From assembly GCF_016798225.1 (NCBI RefSeq), contig NZ_JAEUYX010000013.1:1-41620 (forward strand): 41,620 nt of DNA. The letters are read 5' to 3'. Below, piece after piece: positions 17,075 through 24,169 of this stretch. Source of the stretch: Anaerococcus sp. mt242. Lineage in GTDB: Bacteria > Bacillota > Clostridia > Tissierellales > Peptoniphilaceae. The notes below the pieces were generated by a model. It saw nothing but the letters and a program-made list of their open reading frames with translations. It had not been told where the DNA came from and searched no databases. Position 1 is the stretch's first letter. Each line of letters starts with the position of its first letter. The position numbers and the translations under genes were made by a program.

Positions 17075-17935
17075 ATGGATAAAAACAAATTTAAATTGAC
17101 AGGACAAAAAATTGATATTAATGATATAGATAGCTACTTAGTAAGTGATGAAAAAGATGAAGATATACAAAAAGAATTATACGATGAATTGATACCAAGA
17201 CTTCGAAAACTCCATGAAAAGCTAAATGCCGAAAGCAAATATGGAATTTTAGTTGTTCTTCAAGCGTTAGATGCTGCTGGTAAAGATGAAATTATAAAAT
17301 ATATTTTCTCAAATCTTATGCCTCAAGGACTTAAAAATACAAATTATGGCAAACCAACAGATGAAGAAAATGCCCATGATTATCTATGGAGAATGCATAA
17401 GGGTCTGCCAGAGCGTGGCGAAATTGCAATCTTAAATAGATCCTATTATGAAGATATTATTTCTCCAAAAATTTATGATACCCTCGAGCATTTACCAGAA
17501 AATATCAAAAATGACCCAGAGTTGTGGAAGAAAAGATATAAGCAAATCAATAATTTTGAAGAATATATGAAAGAAAATGGCTTCCCAGTTATGAAATTTT
17601 ACTTCCATATGTCAAAGGACGAGCAAAAAGAAAGGTTTTTGGATAGATTAGAGAAAAAAGAGAGAAACCACGAATTTTCATTTTCTGATATAGATGATAG
17701 AAAAAATTGGGATAAGTATCAAAAGGCCTTTGAAGAAATGCTAAACAACACTGCATCAGAAGATGCTCCCTGGTATGTATTACCAGCTGATAACCCATGG
17801 CTATCAAGAAAAATTGCAACTCTTGCTCTAATTGATGCAATAGAAGCAATAAATCCTCAATACCCAACTTTTGATCAAAAAGAGCAAGAAGAGGCAGAAA
17901 AAATAATTAAATACCTAAAAAATGATAAAATTTAA
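17075..17935 (+). CDS. polyphosphate kinase 2 family protein (PPK2)
   Basis: Polyphosphate:nucleotide phosphotransferase, using polyphosphate to phosphorylate nucleoside mono- or diphosphates. The 286-aa protein has the PPK2 Walker-A-like LQALDAAGKDE (about 62-71), the lid region with RMHKGLPERGEIAILNRSYYED (Walker-B-like Asp about 127) and KFYFHMSKDEQKERFLDR. This is the single-domain form of about 280-300 aa. Class (AMP or ADP as acceptor) cannot be fixed by eye. The start has AAGGAG upstream. It stands alone between two terminators. Confidence 0.92.
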   Translation: MDKNKFKLTGQKIDINDIDSYLVSDEKDEDIQKELYDELIPRLRKLHEKLNAESKYGILVVLQALDAAGKDEIIKYIFSNLMPQGLKNTNYGKPTDEENAHDYLWRMHKGLPERGEIAILNRSYYEDIISPKIYDTLEHLPENIKNDPELWKKRYKQINNFEEYMKENGFPVMKFYFHMSKDEQKERFLDRLEKKERNHEFSFSDIDDRKNWDKYQKAFEEMLNNTASEDAPWYVLPADNPWLSRKIATLALIDAIEAINPQYPTFDQKEQEEAEKIIKYLKNDKI

Positions 17936-17952
17936 TAGCAAATAAGATTTAA

Positions 17953-17996
17953 ACCAGACTTAGGATTTAAAAAAATCCTAGGTCTGGTATTTTTTT
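17953..17996 (+). terminator. terminator after PPK2
   Basis: A 16-bp stem (17953-17968 with 17973-17988, one G-T pair) with a four-base loop, followed by ATTTTTTT. Strong. Confidence 0.9.
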
Positions 17997-18010
17997 GTCT
18001 AAAAATGGCT

Positions 18011-18026
18011 GATTTTAGCTAAAATC
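18011..18026. repeat. perfect 16-base palindrome upstream of the CAP lipoprotein gene
   Basis: GATTTTAGCTAAAATC equals its own complement. It lies about 110 bases before the lipoprotein start, in a 200-base gap with no gene. It may be a regulator site or chance in AT-rich DNA. Confidence 0.35.
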
Positions 18027-18138
18027 TAAAATGAATTTCTAAAAAAACTAAGCTCAAGACCACATCTTATACTAAATACATAATAAAGAACAACAAAAAC
18101 TTAAACAAACTTAAACATACATCTTAAAGGGGACAAAA

Positions 18139-19550
18139 ATGAAAAAACAATTCAAAGCACTAACATTAGCGCTAGCATTATTAACAACAACAGCATGTGG
18201 ATCAAATGAAGCAAAAGGAACACAAGCAGAAGAAACAAAAGCTGGACAAATACAAGTTGTAGAAACTAAAGAAAGAAAAGTAGCAAATGTTGCTACACCA
18301 AAAGCAGATGCAGTAAAGCTTGAAAAAAAGATAACAGAAACTACCTAATCCCACAAACAGTTGAATTAAAAGAAGAAAACAAAGAAGAAGCTAAAGAAGC
18401 TCAAGAAACAGTAGAAGAAGAAACAACACAAGAAATTGCTGAAGAAAACGAAGTTGAAGTAGCAGTAGAAGAAACAAAAGAAGTTGCAAAAGCTAAGGAA
18501 AATGAAAATTCAGATATTGATGCAGTTACAGAAACATCAAAATCAGTATCACTACTAAATGCAGTTGAAGAAAATGTAGCATCAGCAGATGTTGCTAGAT
18601 CAGAAGCTAAGACAGTAGAATCTGACGAAGTAGCTGGTGGTCTTACAATTGCTAGCCCATCAGTTGAAGAAGTAAAAGCTTACTGGTTAAACTATGAATC
18701 ACAAGCCACAGACACTAAAGATTTCTTAGGACTTAACCTAATTAACCCAGAAAGCCAAGAAGCTTTTGCAAGTGCACCAAACGCTGATCTAAACGCACTA
18801 AATCTTGGTGAATTATCACTAGCTGCCCAAGAAGACGCACTACACATTGCAAATACAGCAAGATTTGCATCAGGTATCACAAATGAATTATCACTTGGAT
18901 CTGATCAAGCCCAATTTGCTCAAGCAGCAACAATGGTAAATAGACTTAACCTACAAGTTAGCCACAATCCAGCACTTCCAACAGGACTTGCTTCTGACTC
19001 AGTAGAATATGTAAACGGAGCATACGGTGCAGAAAACTCAAACCTTGCAGCAAGCTTTAACATTCTTGATTCAGTTGTAGAATACCTACAAGATGACCTA
19101 GGAGATGAAAATCAATTAGAAGTTGGACACAGAAGATGGGTACTAAATCCACAAGCTAGTCTTGTAGGATTCGGTCAAACAGACGAATTCAACGCAATGT
19201 TCGTAAACAACAATAACTACGCTGGAGAAAATGCTAACACAGTTTACGCTTACCCAGGCGAAACAGCAATCAGCGAATTCCAATCAGAAGGATCAAGCCT
19301 TTCACTAATGTTTGGTGAAAACTTTGACCTAACAAACGCTCAAGTAGAAGTAACAGACCTAGAAACAGGTGAAGTTAACACAGCAGCAAACGTAGACGAT
19401 AGCTTTAAAGGAAACGTAAAAGCAATCACATTTGGATACGGAATGAACTGTGAAGCTGGTACAAAACTACAAGTTAAAGTATCAGGCGTTACAAAAAACG
19501 GCCAAGACTACCCTGTAGAATACACAGTAAACTACATGTCAATAAGATAA
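18139..19550 (+). pseudogene. CAP-domain lipoprotein, split by a -1 frameshift at a slippery A7 tract
   Basis: The first frame (18139-18348) starts behind AAAGGGG and gives a lipoprotein signal, LTTTACGS, with Cys20 as lipid anchor. It then stops. The next frame continues a Glu/Lys/Thr-rich spacer (to about 18640) and a C-terminal CAP/SCP (YkwD-like) domain with ALHIANTARFA, GHRRWVLNP and VGFGQT, ending at 19550 in YTVNYMSIR. Joined, it is about 470 aa. The switch falls in GAA AAA AAG (A7 at 18323-18329), exactly the heptamer A AAA AAG; a one-base backward slip there restores the frame with GAT AAC. It is either a slippage-disrupted gene, a programmed frameshift, or a sequencing error. Confidence 0.75.
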
Positions 19551-19594
19551 GATTAATAAAAAAGAACCTTTAAGAATAATAAAATGTTTTTGTT

Positions 19595-19615
19595 GGCCCC
19601 ATCTTGGGGCTTTTT
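19595..19615 (+). terminator. terminator after the CAP lipoprotein gene
   Basis: GCCCC (19596-19600), loop ATCTT, GGGGC (19606-19610), then five T. Confidence 0.8.
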
Positions 19616-19752
19616 GTTTGCTCAAAATCCAGAAGATAGATTAAAATTATCTATACAAACTCATTGTTAAATAGTAAAAATGGCTGTTTTGCATAAGTAA
19701 ATCCTAGCTAGTTAGGATAATAATTATACAAATCAGCCTTTATTTCATACTA

Positions 19753-19926
19753 TTACTTATCTAAGTCTTTTTTAGAGAAGTAAAAAACAATAACCATTAC
19801 AACCAGTTGTACAAGCACTGATTTTAGATAATCATAATTTATTTGTTTATCTCTAATAAAGAAATAAATTAGAATTAATAAAGTTACTATTATATAAGTT
19901 AAAAAAAACTTTTTTACTTTATCCAT
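19753..19926 (-). CDS. 57-residue membrane protein
   Basis: A short gene with a good AAAGGAG site seven bases before the ATG. It encodes a basic N-terminus (MDKVKKFF), a hydrophobic helix (about 8-24), a short polar loop and a second helix (about 36-50), ending in SKKDLDK. The two-helix plan and tail resemble the putative immunity protein at 30563 (tail YKKTLDINK). I do not recognise a family. A leader with competing hairpins precedes it. An immunity or small regulatory membrane role is inference. Confidence 0.6.
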   Translation of the reverse strand: MDKVKKFFLTYIIVTLLILIYFFIRDKQINYDYLKSVLVQLVVMVIVFYFSKKDLDK

Positions 19927-19963
19927 AGATATCTCCTTTGTTTAATTTAATTATATTAAAATC

Positions 19964-19994
19964 TGTGGGGGATTAAAACCCACATTTATGTGGG
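19964..19994 (-). promoter_or_regulatory. three-arm leader hairpin before the 57-residue protein
   Basis: Read on the minus strand the RNA has CCCACA (19989-19994), TGTGGG (19979-19984), TTTT, then CCCACA (19964-19969). The middle arm can pair with the first, giving a terminator-like hairpin plus T run, or with the third. The arms cannot pair at once, as in an attenuator. Nothing shows what would switch it. Confidence 0.4.
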
Positions 19995-20058
19995 GATTTA
20001 CTGATTATATTTAATATTAAAAAGTTGAAATAGGTGATTTCATTTTTCAAATGAGCAT

Positions 20059-20090
20059 AAAAAAAGCAGAGGGCTTAGCTTAGCCTCTGC
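20059..20090 (-). terminator. minus-strand terminator after the thiE relic
   Basis: GCAGAGG (20066-20072) and CCTCTGC (20084-20090) form the stem; on the minus strand it runs into seven T (plus-strand A run 20059-20065). It would have ended the transcript of the decayed thiE copy. Confidence 0.75.
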
Positions 20091-20126
20091 ATTAATAAAT
20101 TAATTTTTAATATATAAAGATAATTT

Positions 20127-20507
20127 TTATTGTAAATCTAATACATCTACAATTTTTTCTTTTAATTTCTTGCTATCTTCAAAAGGATTTTCACTATCCA
20201 TAATGCCCCTTACAACTGATACTCCAGATGCGCGGAATTTTTTAGGATATCTATATTTTTATAATTAAGACCTCCTATGGCTACTGTTGGGATTTCTATA
20301 TTATAATTTATTTCTTTTAGGGTTTCTACACTTGTACTAGTTGTCTTGACATGGGTTTTGGTTTTAAAGATAGCTCCTAAGATCCTTCTTGCATCAGCTA
20401 CATCCATATCTTCATTTCCTAGGTTGACCCCATCTAGGTCAGCTGCGAGAGCTATATCTACCCTATCATCTACTAGTAGTGGGATATTGTAAGAGTGACA
20501 AAGGTCT
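20127..20507 (-). pseudogene. degraded second copy of thiE
   Basis: A remnant closely matching the thiE at 21919-22548. From upstream: LCHSYNIPLLVDDRVDIALAADLDG and MDVADARRILG, then an in-frame deletion of about 29 codons that joins ILG directly to AIFKTKTHVKTT. A frameshift follows near IDILKN, after which another frame continues with SGVSVVRGIMDSENPFED to a TAA at 20127. The first 60 or so residues are missing. Not functional as thiamine-phosphate synthase. It marks an old duplication of this locus. Confidence 0.85.
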
Positions 20508-20808
20508 TTAGGATTTTCAAGAATTATTATTTCACAAGCGAGATGTTTTATATTAATTTAGATTAAATGTGTTCTACCCGTAAGGATATTTCAATCACAT
20601 CAAAATACTTTAAAAATCATGTATATGAAGCTTGTAGTCTTTCAATAACACTATAACCTATTTATATAAAGCTATGTTAGAATCTAATTTTATCTTAAAA
20701 AAAGAGCATACATGACCGTTAAATATTTATAAATAGTTTACAAAAAAAAGAATATGTATATAATAAAATTAAAAGATATATAAATCTATTAAAGAAAAGA
20801 TATTTAAT
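20508..20808 (+). promoter_or_regulatory. gene-free stretch with a promoter for the broken secreted-protein gene
   Basis: About 300 bases with no gene. Near its end TTTACA (20737-20742) and TATAAT (20759-20764) are 16 bases apart and would drive the reading frame at 20809. Nothing else is recognised. Confidence 0.5.
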
Positions 20809-21371
20809 ATGTTACAAAAAAAGAATTATAAGATGTACTTTTTTGCTTTAGATTCTATTTTGATAATAAATATATCTCCAACAAAAAAAGTATATGCAGA
20901 TTCAATAGATTTTAATGATAATTACTTATATGAAGTTCTACCAATGAAGACATTGAAACTTTTTACGATAAAGATGGTTACTTTATAGTAAGAATTAAAT
21001 ACAATTCTATTAATAAACAAAGTTCTTCACCTGGGATTAATTCAGTGCCTAATAGACCAAAATATTTTAGTGTACCCAAATGGAAGTCTTGGTAAACTAG
21101 AATGACAGTAAATAACAATATAGCTGCTAATGCATTGAATTTTGCTATGACCAGTGGATTAACGAGTGGTTTAGACAAGGTGTTTAATCTATTCAAATAT
21201 GTTCCAAAAAAAGTAATAGAAGGGAGTATATCTGTTTTTTCTCCTGACATTGGTGGTGATAGCATGGTTAAAATTTGGGACAAAAATAAGAATGGTAAAT
21301 TAGAATGGCAGGTCAGAGAAAAGTCTGATATCTATGGCAACATTGCTCAAGCAGAATGGAGAGTTATATAG
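20809..21371 (+). pseudogene. broken gene for a secreted protein
   Basis: The ATG at 20809 opens with a basic, hydrophobic signal-like segment (KKNYKMYFFALDSILIINI) and a possible signal-peptidase site VYA-DS. After about 45 codons the protein continues one base back in another frame (NEDIETFYDKDGYFIVRIKYNS), which meets a TAA at 21093. The same frame then stays open to 21371 (IAANALNFAMTSGLTSGLDK, later DKNKNGKLEWQV and AEWRVI). One frameshift and one stop thus break a protein of about 185 aa. The family is not recognised. A toxin or bacteriocin-like origin is possible because a small membrane protein follows directly. Confidence 0.5.
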
Positions 21372-21372
21372 T

Positions 21373-21702
21373 TTGAGTAATAAAAAAATATTTCAAAGTT
21401 TAAAATTCAGATATACTATTGCAGGGTTGCTAGTTTCATTGGTTTACTATGTATTAAGCAAACAAATGCTTCCTATTTTTATAATTTTGCTGCCATTGAC
21501 AATATTACTCTATATAAAAGAAATTTTAAGTATGAAATACTTAAATAATGATAAGGGTAACAATATAATAATATTTAATTTACTGGCTTACATTTTAATT
21601 GGTTTAATTATATTTATATTATTCCAGTTATTTTTACCTAATTTAGATTTTAATTTTATATATTTTGTAGGAGTTATGTTACTGGGAGATATATTCTCTT
21701 AA
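21373..21702 (+). CDS. small four-helix membrane protein
   Basis: A 109-aa protein with about four hydrophobic helices (about 12-30, 32-49, 64-85, 91-109) and a polar loop SMKYLNNDKGNN between the second and third. I take TTG 21373 as start, with GGAGAG about ten bases upstream at the end of the preceding broken gene; a frame from ATG 21334 would overlap that gene. I recognise no family. Its place directly behind a secreted-protein gene suggests an immunity or accessory role, by analogy with the 30.2-30.8 kb pair. Confidence 0.5.
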   Translation: MSNKKIFQSLKFRYTIAGLLVSLVYYVLSKQMLPIFIILLPLTILLYIKEILSMKYLNNDKGNNIIIFNLLAYILIGLIIFILFQLFLPNLDFNFIYFVGVMLLGDIFS

Positions 21703-21757
21703 TAGTGAAATAATCTAAAGATTGTTATTAGATAAAACATGATCATCAAATAAATAG

Positions 21758-21908
21758 AGCTGTTGCAAAGTACACAAATCGTTTCAAAATATTTGAATAC
21801 TATTTCAGAAAGTATCTCTGACTCCATCTCCTACTACGAGCTAGATTTCAAACCTTCTGAGAGTGCGTTCCAATGATATAACGCTGTATATATTAGATTG
21901 CAACAGCT
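21758..21908. mobile_element. 151-bp inverted-repeat element, IS6-like ends
   Basis: AGCTGTTGCAA (21758-21768) and TTGCAACAGCT (21898-21908) are perfect 11-bp terminal inverted repeats. The end sequence CTGTTGCAAAGT resembles the ends of IS6-family elements (IS26, IS257, IS1216). There is no transposase inside, so this is a MITE or an internally deleted remnant. A clear target duplication is not visible. Confidence 0.6.
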
Positions 21909-21918
21909 ACTATTTTAG

Positions 21919-22548
21919 TTATAAGACATTCATAACTTTTTCCCTTAAGTTCTTAGCATCTTCATAAGGATTTTTGCTATCCATAATAGCCCTAACTACA
22001 GAAACCCCCTTAGCTTTTGATCCCTTTAGTATGTCTATATTGTCATAATTTAGACCTCCTATGGCTACTGTTGGGATTTTTATATTGTCATTTATTTCTT
22101 TTAGGGTTTCTACACTTGTCCTAGTTGTCTTGACGTGGGTTTTGGTTTCAAAAATTGCTCCTACTCCTAGGTAGTCTGCTCCTTTTTTTTCTTCTGCCAT
22201 GGCCCATTCTAGGTTTTTGGCAGTTGATCCTATTATTTTATCATCTCCCAAGATTTTTCTAGCATCAGCCACATCCATATCATCATTTCCTAAATGAACC
22301 CCATCAAGATCTGCTGCTAGGGCTATGTCTACCCTATCATCTACCAAAAGGGGCACATTGTATGAATGGCAAAGTTTTTTTAATTTCTTAGCAAGTTCTA
22401 TAACTTCTCTAGCTGGGGCAGTTTTTTCCCTAAGTTGGACTAGGCTTACCCCTCCTTTTAAGGACTTTTCTATTACATCAAAAAATTCTTCATCACTTAG
22501 CTTATCTCTATTTGTAACTAGATATAGGCTTAAATCAAAGTTTTTCAT
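21919..22548 (-). CDS. thiE: thiamine-phosphate synthase
   Basis: Joins HMP pyrophosphate with hydroxyethylthiazole phosphate to make thiamine phosphate. The 209-aa TIM barrel has VSLVQLREK near the start, LLVDDRVDIALAADLDGVHLGNDDMD, GSTAKNLEWA, the GADYLGVGAIF segment and VAIGGLNYDN; all are standard ThiE features. The start overlaps the end of thiM by 14 bases. It is last in the thiW-thiM-thiE operon. No ThiD is in the window, so HMP pyrophosphate must come from elsewhere. Confidence 0.96.
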   Translation of the reverse strand: MKNFDLSLYLVTNRDKLSDEEFFDVIEKSLKGGVSLVQLREKTAPAREVIELAKKLKKLCHSYNVPLLVDDRVDIALAADLDGVHLGNDDMDVADARKILGDDKIIGSTAKNLEWAMAEEKKGADYLGVGAIFETKTHVKTTRTSVETLKEINDNIKIPTVAIGGLNYDNIDILKGSKAKGVSVVRAIMDSKNPYEDAKNLREKVMNVL

Positions 22549-23326
22549 AATCTATTTTCTCCCTTATTTTTTTGCTATCTATAAGTGAAATTTCATCTAA
22601 AAGTGAGATTTTAAAAGTAGCCATGCCCTTATCTTTTTGGGCAAGTTCGGCTCCTATATTTAGTATACTTATAGCAAGAGCTATTGCATTTATGCTATTA
22701 TCAAAAGAATAAGCTGCAGCAATAATGCCACCTAATATGCATCCAGTGCCAGTTAATTTTGGCAAAAGAGGACTGCCGTTTTTTAAAATCAAAACTTCAT
22801 TTCCATCAGAGACTATATCTTCCTTACCACTAGCAACCACTATTGTGTTATACATAGTAGATAAGTTTTTACAAATATTTACAATCTCTTCTTTTTCCAT
22901 AGTCTTAGAATCAACACCTCTGGTTGATAATTTTTTGTGATATATGGAGTAAATTTCGCTGTAATTACCCTTTAAAACATTTATAGGATAATTTTTTAAA
23001 TAGTAAAGACAAGTTTCAAGTCTGATTTTTGTTGCAGATGCGCCCACTGGATCAAGGATGATTGGAATATTGTTTTCCTTGGCCGATTTTAAGGCTTCCT
23101 TAATTCCTCTTAGCTTACTTTCGTTTATTGTGCCCAAATTTATTAAAAGAGCATGGGAATTTTGAGTTACTTCATAAACCTCATTATGATATTCTGCTAA
23201 AATTGGCGCTTGGTTTAAACTTAAAAGCACATTTGCCATATCATTTGAAGCAAGGGGGCTGACAATAGCATGGATAGTGTGGGTATTTTCATGCATATTG
23301 TCCAAAATATTTTCAAATTCAATCAT
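22535..23326 (-). CDS. thiM: hydroxyethylthiazole kinase
   Basis: Phosphorylates salvaged thiazole alcohol (THZ) for ThiE. The 263-aa ribokinase-like protein has NDMANVLLSLNQAPILAE near the N-terminus, the substrate-site region LDPVGASATKIR, NVLKGNYSEI, and the catalytic and ATP-binding loop LTGTGCILGG. Length and motifs match ThiM. It overlaps thiW by 8 bases and thiE by 14, so expression is coupled. Controlled by the TPP riboswitch upstream. Confidence 0.96.
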   Translation of the reverse strand: MIEFENILDNMHENTHTIHAIVSPLASNDMANVLLSLNQAPILAEYHNEVYEVTQNSHALLINLGTINESKLRGIKEALKSAKENNIPIILDPVGASATKIRLETCLYYLKNYPINVLKGNYSEIYSIYHKKLSTRGVDSKTMEKEEIVNICKNLSTMYNTIVVASGKEDIVSDGNEVLILKNGSPLLPKLTGTGCILGGIIAAAYSFDNSINAIALAISILNIGAELAQKDKGMATFKISLLDEISLIDSKKIREKIDYEKL

Positions 23327-23825
23327 TTAATGACTCCTGCATTTTAGAAAGGCTACCATTTTTTTCAAGGGCCTTTAAGAAAATATATGCAACTGAAGAT
23401 CCGATTATAGTTGCAATTATAAAGCTTGGCGTAAAGGTAAATAGGGCAACTTTGCTGTCTCCAGCGATAAATTTCATAACTGGAAAAGAAATCATAGACC
23501 CGATAATGCCAGTACCTATTACTTCACCAATACAAGCTGATAAAAAAGTTTTGTATCTATTGTAAAGCACTCCAGATAAAAAGGCTCCAAAAACTGCACC
23601 TGTTAAGGCCAGTGGAGAAATCCCCATCAGGCTCATGCGGATAAGACCAATTAAGGTCGCACATGCTAATGAATAGATTGGTCCTAGTAAAACTGAGCAA
23701 ACTACATTTATAAAATGCTGGGTGGGAGCAAAGCCATGGACCCTAAGGATAGGAGAAATAACTACACCAATTGCCACAAGCATTGCAAGTAAGACAAATT
23801 TACGTAAGTTTTTAGAATTTTGCAT
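23319..23825 (-). CDS. thiW: ThiW, thiazole-specific ECF transporter S component
   Basis: Membrane substrate-binding (S) component predicted to import hydroxyethylthiazole with a shared ECF energising module encoded elsewhere. The 168-aa protein has about five or six hydrophobic helices and the ThiW-type stretch ILRVHGFAPTQHFINVVCSVLLGP. I choose the ATG at 23825 since GGAGG (23831-23835 on the minus strand) precedes it; the ATG at 23837 overlaps that site. First gene of the operon, directly behind the riboswitch. Confidence 0.92.
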   Translation of the reverse strand: MQNSKNLRKFVLLAMLVAIGVVISPILRVHGFAPTQHFINVVCSVLLGPIYSLACATLIGLIRMSLMGISPLALTGAVFGAFLSGVLYNRYKTFLSACIGEVIGTGIIGSMISFPVMKFIAGDSKVALFTFTPSFIIATIIGSSVAYIFLKALEKNGSLSKMQESLND

Positions 23826-23860
23826 AAGAACCTCCATATAAGGAGCTAAAAATTGAGAAA

Positions 23861-23936
23861 AATCCCTCCGCTAGCATTACCTAGTTCAGGTTATTGGGTA
23901 TAATCTCAGCCAAATTTAGCACCCCATTTGCAAATC
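23861..23936 (-). promoter_or_regulatory. TPP riboswitch (THI element)
   Basis: On the minus strand the conserved core is present in order: GGGGTGC, GGCTGAGA, ACCTGAACTAGG, TAATGCTAGCG and AGGGA. These match the thiamine-pyrophosphate aptamer. It starts a few bases after the predicted transcript start and ends about 35 bases before thiW, so bound TPP would reduce expression of the operon. No clear terminator follows, so control of translation is likelier. Confidence 0.95.
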
Positions 23937-23945
23937 ATTAATAAA

Positions 23946-23974
23946 ATCATAACATATATCCAAGAAATTGTTAA
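23946..23974 (-). promoter_or_regulatory. promoter of the thi operon
   Basis: On the minus strand TTAACA (23969-23974) and TATGAT (23946-23951) are 17 bases apart, placing the start near 23939, just before the TPP aptamer. It lies directly downstream of the small-RNA terminator. Confidence 0.65.
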
Positions 23975-23975
23975 A

Positions 23976-24062
23976 CAAAAAACCATCACGACATCGTGAT
24001 GGCCTTTGATGGGTGAAATCCCTTAGGATTCCATGAGTTAAACAGCGAAAGTATAAACTTTC
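23976..24062 (-). ncRNA. predicted small RNA of about 87 nt
   Basis: A complete transcription unit on the minus strand: promoter at 24069-24096, then hairpin GAAAG-TTTATA-CTTTC, a second hairpin built on GGAATCC and GGGATTTC with outer ATGG/CCAT, and an intrinsic terminator CCATCACG-ATGT-CGTGATGG with six T. No reading frame of note is inside. I cannot match it to a known RNA family. The thi operon has its own promoter downstream, so this looks like a separate RNA, although a leader role is not excluded. Confidence 0.5.
23977..24002 (-). terminator. intrinsic terminator of the predicted small RNA
   Basis: CCATCACG (minus strand, ending at 23995-24002) pairs with CGTGATGG (23983-23990) around four bases, followed by six T on the minus strand. 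Confidence 0.8.
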
Positions 24063-24068
24063 TAGTTT

Positions 24069-24096
24069 ATTATAACATATGCTAATCATTTGTAAA
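24069..24096 (-). promoter_or_regulatory. promoter of the predicted small RNA
   Basis: On the minus strand TTTACA (24091-24096) and TATAAT (24069-24074) are 16 bases apart. This is one of the best promoter matches in the window outside the ars, ahp and right-end promoters. Confidence 0.7.
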
Positions 24097-24169
24097 GCTT
24101 TAATTTATGCTATTTTAACGGCATTTAGGGTAATATTTTATAAGGAGTAAATAGAAAAGAAGGCGGAAG

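Noticed and set aside
23976-24062. Assignment of the predicted small RNA to a known riboswitch class (preQ1, THF, fluoride, T-box).
   Set aside because: None of the conserved cores of those classes could be matched.
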